A stretch of DNA of 64,000 nucleotides from Orbilia blumenaviensis (Eukaryota > Ascomycota > Orbiliomycetes > Orbiliales > Orbiliaceae), in contig JAVHNS010000001.1 of assembly GCA_036872755.1 (NCBI GenBank), positions 3,410,001 through 3,474,000 on the forward strand, read 5' to 3'. Numbering within the stretch: the stretch's first letter is position 1; each line of letters opens with the position of its first letter. Of this stretch, positions 12,708-23,737 are shown piece after piece. The notes under the pieces are model-generated. The model made no database searches and had not been told where the DNA came from. It saw only the letters and a program-made list of their open reading frames with translations. Both the position numbers and the translations under genes were made by a program.

Positions 12708-14539
12708 ATGGCGACCGTCTTGACCGACCCACGCGGGTTCGCCACCACTGGTTCCCAAACTCAGACCCTGGAGCCTCGGAAGTCGCGGAAGAGGTCATCC
12801 TCTCTGCTAGGGGCTGAAATACCCGGCGATACCTCTGCTCCTGCGATTTCAACCTCGAGATCTCCTGCTGCTGTATGTTCTTAAACCTCCTTTTTCTCAC
12901 CATCTTTGCTTGAGCTCCTTGTACTCCTGTTTCTTCAAAACAAAAAGTCCTACAGCAGCCGAAGGATCCCTTTTTTACATCTTATATACACACATACACA
13001 CAGCATTCAGATATGAATCGCATACAGATCGAACCGGTTACTGACGATGCATCCAAATCACAGAGGCAAGCTTCGAAAACAAGACGGCGAAAGCTGTCCA
13101 AGCAGAGGCACGATGGCCAGATGATACCTGGTCCCGAGAACTTCTTCCTTTGGTATAAGGAGATGTCCTACAGACACACATGGGGTATGTAAACAAAAGT
13201 TACCCCTAATACCTTTGCTCTGCTCTCCAACTGTGAAGATTAGCAACTTACAAGAATTATGTATTATCTTCACAGTGAACCCGTTGCTAGCAATGCTTGT
13301 CATTGTCGCATGCTATCTCAGCAATCCTACCCGCTCCAACTGGGCCCACGACTTCATCTTCGTCGCATATCCAATCGAGGAAAAGGGACCTCATGGCGAA
13401 CAGATGTACAGCAAAGGCCTCGGCGACGGAAAATTCCTATTCTTCTATACCCTCTTCTTTACATTCACAAGAGAATTCATCATGCAGAGGATACTCTACC
13501 CGCTTTCCCAGAAAGTTCTCCCGAAGTCAACCAGACGCAATAAGGCAACGATTGCCCGCTTTTTGGAACAGGCGTATACTGCTGTCTACTTTGCCGTATT
13601 TGGACCTCTCGGACTCTATGTTATGTCGCAAACCCCCGGCTTGTGGTTCTTTAACACGACTCCTTACTGGTCGAGCCATCCCAACATCATCCATACCGCC
13701 GTCTTCAAGTCCTATTATCTGCTTCAGTGGAGCTACTGGTTGCAGCAGGCGATCGTCTTAATCCTTATGCTCGAAAAACCACGAAAGGACTTTAAGGAGC
13801 TCGTCATCCACCACATCGTCACCGTTGCCCTGATCACCCTCAGCTGGAGATTCCACTTCACATACATCGGATTGTCTGTTTTCATCACCCACGACATTTC
13901 CGATTTTTTCCTTGCTGTATGAACCTTACTCTGCGAACCCTTGTAAGCGAATCATCTGATGCTAACAACCCTGCCCGAACAGACATCCAAGGTCTTCAAC
14001 TATGTCGATTCGCCAATAACCGGCCCGTATTTCGTCGTCTTTATCTTTAGCTGGATCTACCTCCGCCACTACCATAACCTTTGGATCTTGTGGTCCGTTT
14101 TCTACGAGCTGCCATACGTTGGCGAATATTATCTCGATTGGGAGGAGCCACACTATAAGTGTGGACTTGCCAAGCTTGTCATCTCCACTTTGTTGTCGGC
14201 GCTCCAGTTGGTCAACATCTTCTGGCTCTACTGCGTCCTCCGTGTCGCATACAGATACGTTTTCAAGGCTGAGCTTGCCGATGTCAGAAGCGAGGATGAG
14301 GGTGGAGAGGGTGACGAAGATGATGTTGGTTTCGATGATGATGATACCAGAACTCCCACTGCCGAGGAGTAAGTTATCCACAATTCCCGCTAGTGTCAGA
14401 CGCTGGGCAAGTATACTAACTTTTTACCTCCAGAACCCCTAAAATTCATTTGAACGGAGAAGTCCTAGCCAGCCCCATCGAAGGTCAAGCAACTGGCTTC
14501 GAAACCCACCGACCTAACGGCGTCCACAAACGTACATGA
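12708..14539 (+). CDS. lag1: Ceramide synthase, LAG1/LAC1 family (492 aa)
   Basis: Integral ER membrane enzyme that N-acylates sphingoid bases to ceramide. Five exons: 12708-12872, 13004-13184, 13276-13916, 13983-14368, 14434-14539; frame and phases close on 493 codons. I chose ATG 12708 rather than the in-frame ATG at 13013 because exon 1 has a perfect GTATGT donor and encodes RKRSSSLLGAEIPGDTSAP, the Ser-rich N-terminus I associate with filamentous-fungal Lag1 proteins. The TLC domain follows, with several hydrophobic segments, the conserved double His (about residues 294-295, VIHHIVTVALITLSW) and HDISDFFLATSKVFNY (Lag1 motif). The tail is acidic (DEGGEGDEDD...). The GAG-GAG-TAA after exon 4 is not the end: a GTAAGT donor there leads into a 35-codon last exon. 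Confidence 0.95.
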
Positions 14540-16448
14540 AAGATACCCCTACTAAACTAACGTTACCAACTGGGAGCCAACAAATACCCAACTTTCCCAG
14601 CCGAGAGCTTCAAAAGCTAACGACTAGATGCTTCTCGGACTTTTTTTTTAAACGACGAAAACCAAACGTAATAATATCCATGATTCATTTCACTGTATGA
14701 TCTTCGAAAAAAATCACACGATCGTTTGATAAAACAGCATTGGCATCCTCCCCGCACCCCGCATAATATCTTTTTCTTTCTTCTTTTCCGCATTACCCCC
14801 TTTTTTTTTTCATATTCTTTCGCTGTACAATTGTAACATCCTCCATAATGTTTTTCTAATACCCTCGTTTCTGGGAAACATTTCCCCTTCTGTATTCTTG
14901 GATAGAGGATGTTCTTCTCGGGGAAAGAACTCTTTTGTAATAGTTCCTCACTTCTTTTTTTTTTTTTTTTTTGATGTCATCGATGTATTAATGAGCGGGA
15001 GTGGGGAGATGAATTCGAGAGCGAGACAGAGCAAGAGATAGCATTTTTCCAAGGGATTGGAAATCATAATGTCAACGAAGTCTTCTATAATATTAATAAT
15101 AATAACCAAAAACAATGGCCAACGGGGTAGTGTGGGATGGGAGAGCTTAAGGGAGTGGGGTGTATTTTTATTCTATTGTGAGAGGAGAGGAGAGGCGAGT
15201 TCAGTATGGGCTTTGGAGAGCAGCCTGGTCTATATATCTATAGCCGAAGAAGCATATGCATAAAATTGATAATAAAGAAAGCATTTCTTGAGCTCTACGT
15301 GCATAGTAGCCTTTTAGGGGTAGAAACATTTGGGTGAATGGATTGGGTTCTGTTATAGGACTTGGGGTTATAGCACCGATCTCCCGGGGGTAGATCTAGA
15401 CGGTAGGGTTATATAATAATGCAACAATGGCAACACCTTATGGGGGGTTAAGATCGTTTGAGATTCTAGATTTTTGATCGGAAATTGGTATTATCCTATA
15501 GTGTGGGCTGTGTGTCTGTTATATTTATAATTAGTAGGTTGTAGTTGTATTGCATGCTTTGGTATATAAGGTGGTAGTTGCGGGGAGGGGGACGATGCCT
15601 TTGATTTATTCAAGTATATTTAGATGGATGGATGGGTTCAGTTTTCATGTATAGGACTGGTTTTTTTTTTTTTTTTTTTAAGATGTTCTATGGATAGCTT
15701 AATGTTCGACTAGGATGGCTGTGCTTATCAAGATAGATAGGAAAAACTGTCGAGCCTTTTGTCCCGCTGACAGTGGTTCTCAAACTTGGGTTTTTAAATA
15801 CAAGTATAAGAGGAGACTTGTAAGCTACAGTTTAAGCTAAAAGTAATATGAAGCAAGGAAGTAGAGCAAAGTAAGTTGACTGTGATACACATACTTATGT
15901 ATATATATTGATCATTCCAAGAGCGCCAGAAAGAGCCGCAGGCAGTCGCAGAGATCGAAGAATGCCGTTATAAAAACCATGTCGTAAATTACCAAAATTC
16001 CGTTCAAGGAAGTACACTGCAGCGGGATAAAGCTGGGGTAAACAGATACAAAAATAATGGGGTAGAAGGGGAATATCACACGAATCGGATAAATAGTATG
16101 TACAAAGAAGTGAAAGGTAAAGATATTAGATATACACACGGAAAGATTCAAAAAAAGGGGGAACGCTCGTACATAACGGCGAAGGCTGTGTATAATCATA
16201 AAAGAATACAAACGGTCAAAACAGTCATGAAACAGAACAAAATGGTATCAAACAAGAAAAACATCCAGAAGACAGCAATTCATTATCATCAATCGCAAAT
16301 ATTAATCCGGCCAGAGGGGTAACCTCTTAACGCAAGCATGTCCGCAAATCCATTTTTTATAAGTTTCCCCCCCTTTTGACCCTCCCATTCCATGAAAACC
16401 AGATACACAAAAACAGAAAATAACTTTTTATATGTTCGGTTTTTTTTG
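14540..16448. other. Intergenic region, convergent 3' flanks
   Basis: Spacer between the 3' ends of the ceramide synthase gene and the repeat-bearing protein gene. It is T-rich, with T tracts at about 14955-14972 and 15661-15679 (T19). No coding region is supported; the small open frames at 15057-15263 and 15912-16211 show no protein character. Confidence 0.55.
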
Positions 16449-17948
16449 TTAATATCCCCATCTTCTCGATTCCTCTTGTATCCTCCGGTGCAATTCATCT
16501 TTCCTGTTCATTTCAGAAACAACGTATTCCATTTTCTTGTCTTGCATGACTTGTCCCAATTTACCACCTTGCCTTTGAGAAAGATATCTCACTGGAGGAG
16601 GAGGTATGCCGTCTTTGATGGGCTCCTGCGAATTGTAGCCATATTGGTTGTTCTGTGGTCGGGTGTCGTTGTCTGGTCTCAGACTTGCATATGATGGTGT
16701 GCGGTGAACACTATTATTATATCTTGATGAAGGAGGAACGAATTCAGAATGTGTAGAGTTGATAGAGAGTGTGCTTTGGTTGAAATTGTTTGGGTAGAAT
16801 CGCTTTTCATCATCGAAGCTGAATGAATTCCTACCAGTAGGTCCTTGCTGTGCTGCAGAGGGCCCAAGAAGACCACTGAGGGAAGGTAGACCTTTATTGT
16901 CTAATTGGATGTTTTTCTTCTCTTCTTCTTGACGGGGAGTGCGACGGTAGGATGTGTAGCTTCTTGACGGAGGTTGCCAGAGAGTATCAGAGCCGCTGAG
17001 GTTTACGGGCTCTGGGTATTGGGATTCACGAAGATTTAATTGTTCTGAGAAGTAGCGTTCTTGGTCAACGGAGATAGGGAATGGGTCGGAGACAGAGAGG
17101 TGAGGAACACCAGGTCGGGGTGCATCATATTCACGAGTTGAAGGATGTCGAGATGGAGGGTGGCTTCTTTCAGATGGTGTTCGTGAAATAGTAGGTGGGG
17201 GTGGAGGTGGAGGCTGTGGTGCAGCAGGTGTGAAGTTTGGTGTGAAGTGATCGTAGTAGTCCATGGATATCTTTTCGTACTCTGGTTCTACTTCTTTCTT
17301 TATAGTCCTTAGGCCAGTGTTATCACGGTCCTGGTGAACATTCTCTGGCGGTGCTGGAGTCCAGTTCGATGGTCTTGAGGTCTCGTAGAATGACATTCCT
17401 CCCCATCCGAGTTGACTTAAACCTTCAGACATTCCGTCTGATACTTTCCCTGATGATTGTTCGGTTTCCATATGGCTTGATTGGTTACCAGGCCTCCTTT
17501 CCTCAACATCTACTGGGCCTCTTGGTTCTACAGCCACGTTGCGTGAAGAGAATCTTGGTTCGAATTCAGTTGTCTCTGAATAATTCCTTGCCTCGAACTC
17601 AGTTGTCTCTGAATAATTCCTTGGTTCGAATTCAGTTGTCTCTGAGTAATTCCTATAAACTGAGTCCATAGCCTGTGTCTCTGGCTGTTGTTTGGCGTAT
17701 GTTTCGTGCTGTCTTCGAGAGGGATTTCTTGAAAGGTTGTTTTCAGTATACCCAGCTGGTGCGGAGGTGGAATCCACAGTGGTTATCAACACTTCCGTTT
17801 CTTGGTAGGGAATTCTCCAGGCAGGTGACTCGGTGGTCTCTTGGGTATAGTATGGCTGCTGGGCTCCTTGACGGTATGTACTTGGGTGGGGGGGTATGGG
17901 CGGCGGCGGTCCTGGTGGTCCCATACCTCCACGGGGGTAGCCCGACAT
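16449..17948 (-). CDS. Proline-rich, mostly disordered hypothetical protein (499 aa)
   Basis: One uninterrupted exon of 499 codons on the minus strand. I do not recognise a family. The N-terminus is Met-Ser-Gly-Tyr followed by a Gly/Pro-rich stretch (GPPGPPPPIPP). An 11-residue unit, RNYSETTEFEP, is repeated three times at residues about 98-131. A polyproline run (QPPPPPPPT) lies near the middle, and much of the rest is Ser/Asn/Arg/Tyr-rich and probably disordered. The last 45 residues (from KLGQVMQDKKMEY to EESRRWGY) are charged, likely helical, and the best candidate for a conserved module. No signal peptide or membrane segment is seen. Polyproline and Tyr-rich content would fit a signalling or actin-associated scaffold, but that is speculation. 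Single-exon structure is unusual among its intron-containing neighbours. Confidence 0.8.
   Translation of the reverse strand: MSGYPRGGMGPPGPPPPIPPHPSTYRQGAQQPYYTQETTESPAWRIPYQETEVLITTVDSTSAPAGYTENNLSRNPSRRQHETYAKQQPETQAMDSVYRNYSETTEFEPRNYSETTEFEARNYSETTEFEPRFSSRNVAVEPRGPVDVEERRPGNQSSHMETEQSSGKVSDGMSEGLSQLGWGGMSFYETSRPSNWTPAPPENVHQDRDNTGLRTIKKEVEPEYEKISMDYYDHFTPNFTPAAPQPPPPPPPTISRTPSERSHPPSRHPSTREYDAPRPGVPHLSVSDPFPISVDQERYFSEQLNLRESQYPEPVNLSGSDTLWQPPSRSYTSYRRTPRQEEEKKNIQLDNKGLPSLSGLLGPSAAQQGPTGRNSFSFDDEKRFYPNNFNQSTLSINSTHSEFVPPSSRYNNSVHRTPSYASLRPDNDTRPQNNQYGYNSQEPIKDGIPPPPVRYLSQRQGGKLGQVMQDKKMEYVVSEMNRKDELHRRIQEESRRWGY
17556..17655 (-). repeat. Three tandem 33-nt coding repeats
   Basis: Three copies of a 33-nt unit inside the 499-aa protein gene encode RNYSETTEFEP, RNYSETTEFEA and RNYSETTEFEP. 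Copies 1 and 3 are nearly identical; the middle one differs by a few bases (one amino acid). This suggests recent in-frame duplication. Confidence 0.9.
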
Positions 17949-18434
17949 CTTGGGCGTTTATATATATCAAAGCCGGGATCTATAATTCTCTACAACCCCC
18001 CCTATCAGGTATACCCTCCTCAGATAGGAAATAGTATGTAGCCCTTTTTCGTGGGATTATTATTAGATGCCCTTGCCCGTTTCGAATTTCTGTCTCTCAC
18101 TTTTTTTTTAAAATTTTTTAAATTATTATTTGCAATATTTGTCGTGCCTTGTGCAAATTGCAAAACGCTGTGCCTAGGCCTCCGGCGCCCAGAGGAGGGC
18201 GAGGGAGGGGTTTGGCGACTTTGGAAGTCTCTGGCGCAGCTTCCGGCGCCTACAAAGACCCTCTAGAACGTCAACGGAAGTGTGCACGAGACACTTCCAG
18301 GTTTGGTGGCTCGGAAGATCGAGCGATATGGGAAACAACTGGCGTCGATGTGCCCTTGTTGTACAGAACCAAGCCTGCGGATACCGGATGGCGGTGATAT
18401 GTTATGCCACAACAGGATTGGATAGCAAGAGGGG

Positions 18435-18539
18435 TGCAGTGCAGTGCAGTACAGTACCGAAATCCGAACAGCCCTTATTTCTTGTTCTGCTAACCTTACA
18501 GCGCTGCAGTATAGTATAGTATACTATGGTATGGTATGG
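18435..18539. repeat. Pentanucleotide microsatellites (GCAGT, AGTAT, GGTAT)
   Basis: About four GCAGT-like units at 18435-18456, then about four AGTAT units and three GGTAT units at 18508-18539, separated by unique sequence. Units are slightly degenerate. Confidence 0.85.
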
Positions 18540-19070
18540 CGGATGGGCTTGAGCTTGTGGTCTGTCGGTCACAAGCGGTTATAGCAAGTGCGAGAGACTG
18601 TGGGTGCTGGTTGGAGATCCGACGTTGCGGCTATGACAAATAATATTGATATTGCGGGCTCGTCTATGTTGGTCCGGGTCCCTTTTTTTAATCTTTCGGC
18701 TTAGCTTTTCGAGATTTTTTCTCGATCGAGTATATTGAAATGGGATGGGAATTTTTCCCTGAGAGCATCAATCTTCAGATGCAGCAGCAAATGGCCGCAC
18801 GCCAAGGGCGAGTCGTGGGATTTCTGGCGCAGAACAACCTTACTAAAGGATCAAGACTGCAAGAAGGAGGGGGGTGAGCTATTTCATTTTTAGTATGGCG
18901 GACAGGCAAAGGCAAGCGAGCTGGCGATGTGATCCAGGTCAGGCTGGTCTGATAGAAAGTACTGACTTTACTTTGGACTGTGAGCCTCAAAAGAAAGGAA
19001 AACTCGGAAGGCAGCCTCGAGGCAGATATTCGGATATAGATTCTCTAAGTCTCATTGATCGATAGGTATT

Positions 19071-19097
19071 CACCACCACCACCACCACCACCACCAC
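19071..19097. repeat. CAC trinucleotide array, 9 units
   Basis: Nine uninterrupted CAC units. No supported reading frame crosses it, so it is a non-coding microsatellite. Confidence 0.95.
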
Positions 19098-20187
19098 TAC
19101 TAACTATCCTTCTTGCCCATTATCAATACCAAGACCCGGGGCAAAAAAAAAAAAAAACTATTTTTGAGAGTCCAGCCCGGTCCATGATAATTTAGAACCG
19201 TTTCTTACGATCCCGGATGCTTGTGTGACAATATTATGCTTTCACGGCAAATTCATTGAACGAACTACTAGTATGTCAAACTGTATGCATTTTTGCATGG
19301 CCAAAACTCATGGAAGAGCCTCAAGGGCGCTTCCTCGCACGGCACAGAAAAATCTGTAATGCACTTACCTCGAAGGCAAAGTAGATTCCTGGCTTTTTGT
19401 TATGTTTACAAGGACCGTTACTGCACTGTTAACATGTTCGGGCCAATATTGGACAAACATGCATTTCGTATGCGAAACCATTCATTCGGCAGGGGAGACA
19501 TTCAGTCTGGGTTCGATGCATCCATCATCTTTCACTGGTTTATAAATAACGTTATATCCTCCCCTGATGATTTCCAAGATGGGTATTGATTGAACACTAA
19601 AATTTTACTGTTTTTACTCAGGTACATAAGTACTTTGATGCGACTATTTTCATTTTTCCTTGAAGAGTAGAAATGTCAGGTATTGCCGGTTGAGTATTCG
19701 AATTCGATGTCAAAGGTGGTCTCTGTCTTCGAAAGGGTTGCCGAAATTCTGGGACATCCTGTTTTTTCCCTTTCTCTCTTTCTCGTCTCGGCAACTTTGC
19801 CCCCGGACTCCTGCACATATCGTGGTTGCATTTTCCCGCTATGAAGTTGCTTCTTCTCAGCCGCAAAATCATAATTGCGAGGTTCTGTGCCATGTTGGGT
19901 TTTGCGCGACCCACAGCGAACTTACATAACTGCAACCGAAAGGCTTTAAGGAAAGAAAACCCGCCGACTTGCCGGTATTGGTATAAAAGCTGCATTATAA
20001 AACTTCTTGTCATAAAAAAATATAGATATCGACAACATGATCATCTGAAATTATCAGGATAATTGAAGCATAAGAAAGAATCTTTCAGATGAAGACCATA
20101 TATATAATAATAAAGAACCCGGACGCTCCCGCTGCTACTGAGAACCTACCCACCGATTAAATAGCCTCGCCTATGCATGCATGCAAT

Positions 20188-21873
20188 CTAAACCAAGACC
20201 TTCGCCTTGCTCAAAATCGTGATCTGATCGTAACCCTCACCAGACTCATTGCCGTATTTGAGGAGTAGTGGGAAAACGGTAGCCTTGATCGGACGTCCCT
20301 CCAAAGGATGGGTCGTGGCACCATCGGCGCTTGTGATAACATCGGTTTGTTGGGAGACATCGTCCATGGTTGCGTGTCCGAATTCACATCCCGCTGGTTC
20401 GCTCAATACCTGGAAGTTCGCTCGCTGTTTGCCAAGTGCGAGGGCGAGGTCTGCCGCTTTCTTAACAACTCCTTCAAGGAACTTATACCTGGCTGGGTCA
20501 CCTTGGAACGTTTGTTTGGTGGCGGCGAGAGGATATGTCAATTGTTCAATCTTGTCGGAAATAATGGAAACAGCAGCTTTTCGTTGAGATGAGAAGTCGT
20601 CGCTCTTTTCCAAGAGGAAGAATGTCTCAGAGCGCCAATTGTTAATAGCATTTGCAGGAGCAGCTGGATTGATACATTCATGTTAATTCAAATGTTACTC
20701 ACGTATATTTGGATTTTGAGATTGTGTCAAACTTACAGCTAGTTCTGATCAAAGGAGTAATTGCAGCCATGGCGTTTCCAAAGAAGGCGCCAGTCTCAAA
20801 GCTTTCCTGGAGGACTTGCGAAACAATCGCGCGAACAACCAACTGCTTAGTCTTTCCGCTGGTCAAAAGAGATTGATAATCCGGAACATGTTCGGTAAGG
20901 AATTCATAAAGTTCAGTCGTCAGGTTGATAGCGTCATTTGAAGCCTTGAAATAGTTTCCTGCCCATCCAACAACATCGGTGCCAAGTTGAGTGTATTCAC
21001 GAGAAAGGGTGTTATCGTCTTTAGTCTGTGGTTTCTGGCCAGCGGCGAGGAGGGTTCCTTGGACAGATGTAAGACGCCTGTTGGCATCAGTGAGCTGGGA
21101 CTGGAGAGATTCAATTTGAGCATTGGCGCCTTTGTCGGAGTAACCACCGGCCTCTGGCGTTGAGTACGCCGTACTATATCCTTTCCTTCGGTCTAGAATT
21201 TATATCCATATCAATACCCAGATTCTATAAATAGTCAAATTTATATTAGAGAGATATATGGTATATACCTTGTCTCCTCTTTACGAAAAAGAAGATAGCA
21301 AACGCAAGCGCGACTGCGAAGAGGATGGCGAAGAGAATTGTCAACCCGGTGAGAACAGGATTGTTGTTATTCGATCTTCCTTCGACTGCTACACCAGGGG
21401 TGCTGGTGATAGAAGCTTCGTTTCCAGCGGGGCCTGTCGATTCCGGGCCTTGTGGGTTGGTCGAACTTGCGCCGCCGACAACTGTTCCTGAATTCAAATC
21501 CGTCACTGGACCACCGCCGCTGTTATCTGGATTTCCATTTGAAGCAGTTGGTTTCGGTTCCTCTGTTGATGCTCCAGGACCCGATGCTAGAATTCATGGA
21601 TTAATTTCGAGAGTCCCCGTTTACTGATCATTTGCGTTTGGTGGACTACCGCAATGAGCGGATAAAAATATAATATATAAATAATAATAACATACCAGCC
21701 GTCGAGCTTTCAGCCCCAGGTCCACCACCACCAGGTACATTCGTCGTCGCTGTCGGATTAGGTTCGATAGTGCTGCCTTCCGAAAGGGGAGGGTTGTTGA
21801 CTTGGGCCAAAGCATGACCAACCAAGGCCATCAGCGGTATCCCGAGCCTCAGAGGCTCCATTATTGTGGCCAT
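20188..21873 (-). CDS. Single-pass membrane protein with Ser/Thr/Gly-rich ectodomain (475 aa)
   Basis: Four exons on the minus strand: 21873-21696, 21586-21269, 21192-20737, 20663-20188; phases match and the total is 476 codons. Residues 1-23 look like a signal peptide (MATIMEPLRLGIPLMALVGHALA). Residues about 24-137 are rich in Ser, Thr, Pro, Gly and Asn, likely O-glycosylated. Residues about 138-161 are a strong membrane span followed by KRR, so the C-terminus should be cytosolic. The cytosolic part (about 165-475) begins with a Gly/Tyr/Ser segment and a short coiled coil (ANAQIESLQSQLTDANRRL), then a folded, helix-rich region that I do not recognise. The overall plan resembles Wsc/Mid2-like wall sensors, but the large cytosolic domain is not typical of them and there is no WSC cysteine domain. 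The role is unknown. Confidence 0.85.
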
Positions 21874-23737
21874 GGATTTCTATTAATCAATTATCGCAAC
21901 GTCGAATCGAATCTTCCACAAAAAAACCTCGCGATAACCCAGTCGCAGAGAAAAAGTCGAAACAGTCGGAACTATCTAACGGTGCAAAATGTAAAAAAAT
22001 TTGTAGAATCTGACAATGCCCGGGGACACACTTTTATTTAAAAAGGAATCCCAATTTTAGATAGCCTTGCAACCCACCCCTGATAGCTATTATGTGTGAC
22101 CCAGATGTTCGAGGTGGGGATACGAGTGTGAGCTGACAGAGCGGCTGTTTCGCCGTCTTTGTACTGCTCCCACATCCATTTCCATTCAGCCTTCTCACCA
22201 ACCAGCTTCTGGATTGGCCCCACTGGTTAACTGCTGCTGCTGATATTTTGAGCCGCTTGGCTGAAATCCCATTGCTGTGCGAAAAAGGTGCAAATTGCAC
22301 CACTGTCAGCGTTAGTTTCTCCCGGAATTCTAGCCTGCGCCTCTTCAGTAACTTTTTTCCTTTTCTGCATTTTGTGAGTATGTACCACAGTTTGCATTTA
22401 CAGTTTTGCAGGTTTTCTTTTGTGCATTTCTGGCAGCCTGCTAACTCGCTCCTGCACAGGTAACTTTATCGCATTAGAACCCGGTCCATGGCCAACCAGT
22501 TGAAGATTACAGTTGGGCCAGGTGGGATGTTGGTGTGCACTACAACATCATGTATCATTTGGTAGCTAGACCCTGGTAGAAACCTAGGCCATCGACGCAC
22601 CCTGTGCTGTGTGGGGATAGAGTTGACGCGGCTATTCATCCGTCGAGGTAGCAGAACTGGGGCCCCTAGGTTGGCGATTTGAAATAGGAACCAGCGTTCT
22701 GAGCCTAGCTTCCCCACTAGGGATTCTTGTTCGATAGGCATCCTCACGTTGGTGAACTATATCTATGAATAGCATTCTTGTGATAATACCGTCCAATCCA
22801 AAGAAGGGGGAACAAAAGCTTCGAGAAGCCTAGGCTTTGATTCCAAGATCTGGTGAACTAATGCTTAAATTCTTTGACATCGGAAACAAAACACTGGTTA
22901 TAAAAGGGCTACTGTTCGCCGTCATCCCCTCCCGGTGCATTACATTCTTCCATTGATTGACGGGCAGCCGAACCCGTCTCAGGATTGATCCCGCAGGATT
23001 AAAATGCGGCTCATTGCAGTGATAAAGCTTGGGGTACCCGGGAGGCTGGGCGGCTGGGCATAATGGGTAAGACTGAAACACTGGAGCCCAGTCAGATGCT
23101 GACCGGTACATATATGCGTCTGGACAAGGACAAAGTCACGACTCTGGCAGGCTCATAATGCCACACATCCTGGAGAAGATAAAGAACCGTCCTCTCCAAA
23201 CGGAGCAAGCTGCGCATACACAGTTTGTTCCGTAGATGCACCCGTCGTCGACACCAATAAAGAGGGGCTTCTTCTCCTCATGATGGGTCGACCACCAAAG
23301 GTTGCAGGATCTGAGCCGCTCTTGGGTGCAAACTCAAGCGAAATTAGCTAGCCTTTAACGTTAGCCCCAAAGAGCAAGGGCGTGCGAGGCTGAATGGGCT
23401 GCTGAACCAAATAATATGCATGGTGCTACCGCACTTGCGATCCTTTTTTTCTTCTGATAGTGGGCAGGGCAAAAAAAGTTCTAGTTTGCATTCAAGCTCC
23501 TTTATCGACAGTCGCAATTCATATCATTCAACCCTATTTAGTTGTAGATATTAGCTCTTATTTTCTTTTGAAGTGAAGAATCAAATTCTCAACGTCGAAT
23601 TTATCTCGAAAGCGCGTGGTTTTTATCGAATCCAACCTCCCCAAATAGATCGGACGAGAATCACCGATACCCCGACCTTTGAACCATCGAGTAAAAACGC
23701 CGAGGCATCGACGTAGTCGATATAAACCAAATTAAAA
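21874..23737. promoter_or_regulatory. Divergent intergenic region
   Basis: About 1.9 kb between two divergently transcribed genes, the membrane protein (-) and the Hsp70-like ATPase (+). It must contain both promoters. Nothing coding is supported; the 93-codon frames at 22466-22747 and 22830-23111 have no family features. Confidence 0.45.

Larger units (their letters stand above)
17949..20187. other. Intergenic region with several microsatellites
   Basis: No gene seen. Content: GCAGT-type pentamers at 18435-18456, AGTAT then GGTAT pentamers at 18508-18539, and a nine-unit CAC array at 19071-19097. Open frames of 60-130 codons here lack family features. Confidence 0.5.

Noticed and set aside
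12607..12903. 98-codon minus-strand open frame
   Set aside because: Overlaps the newly modelled ceramide synthase exon 1 on the opposite strand, which matches the family N-terminus.
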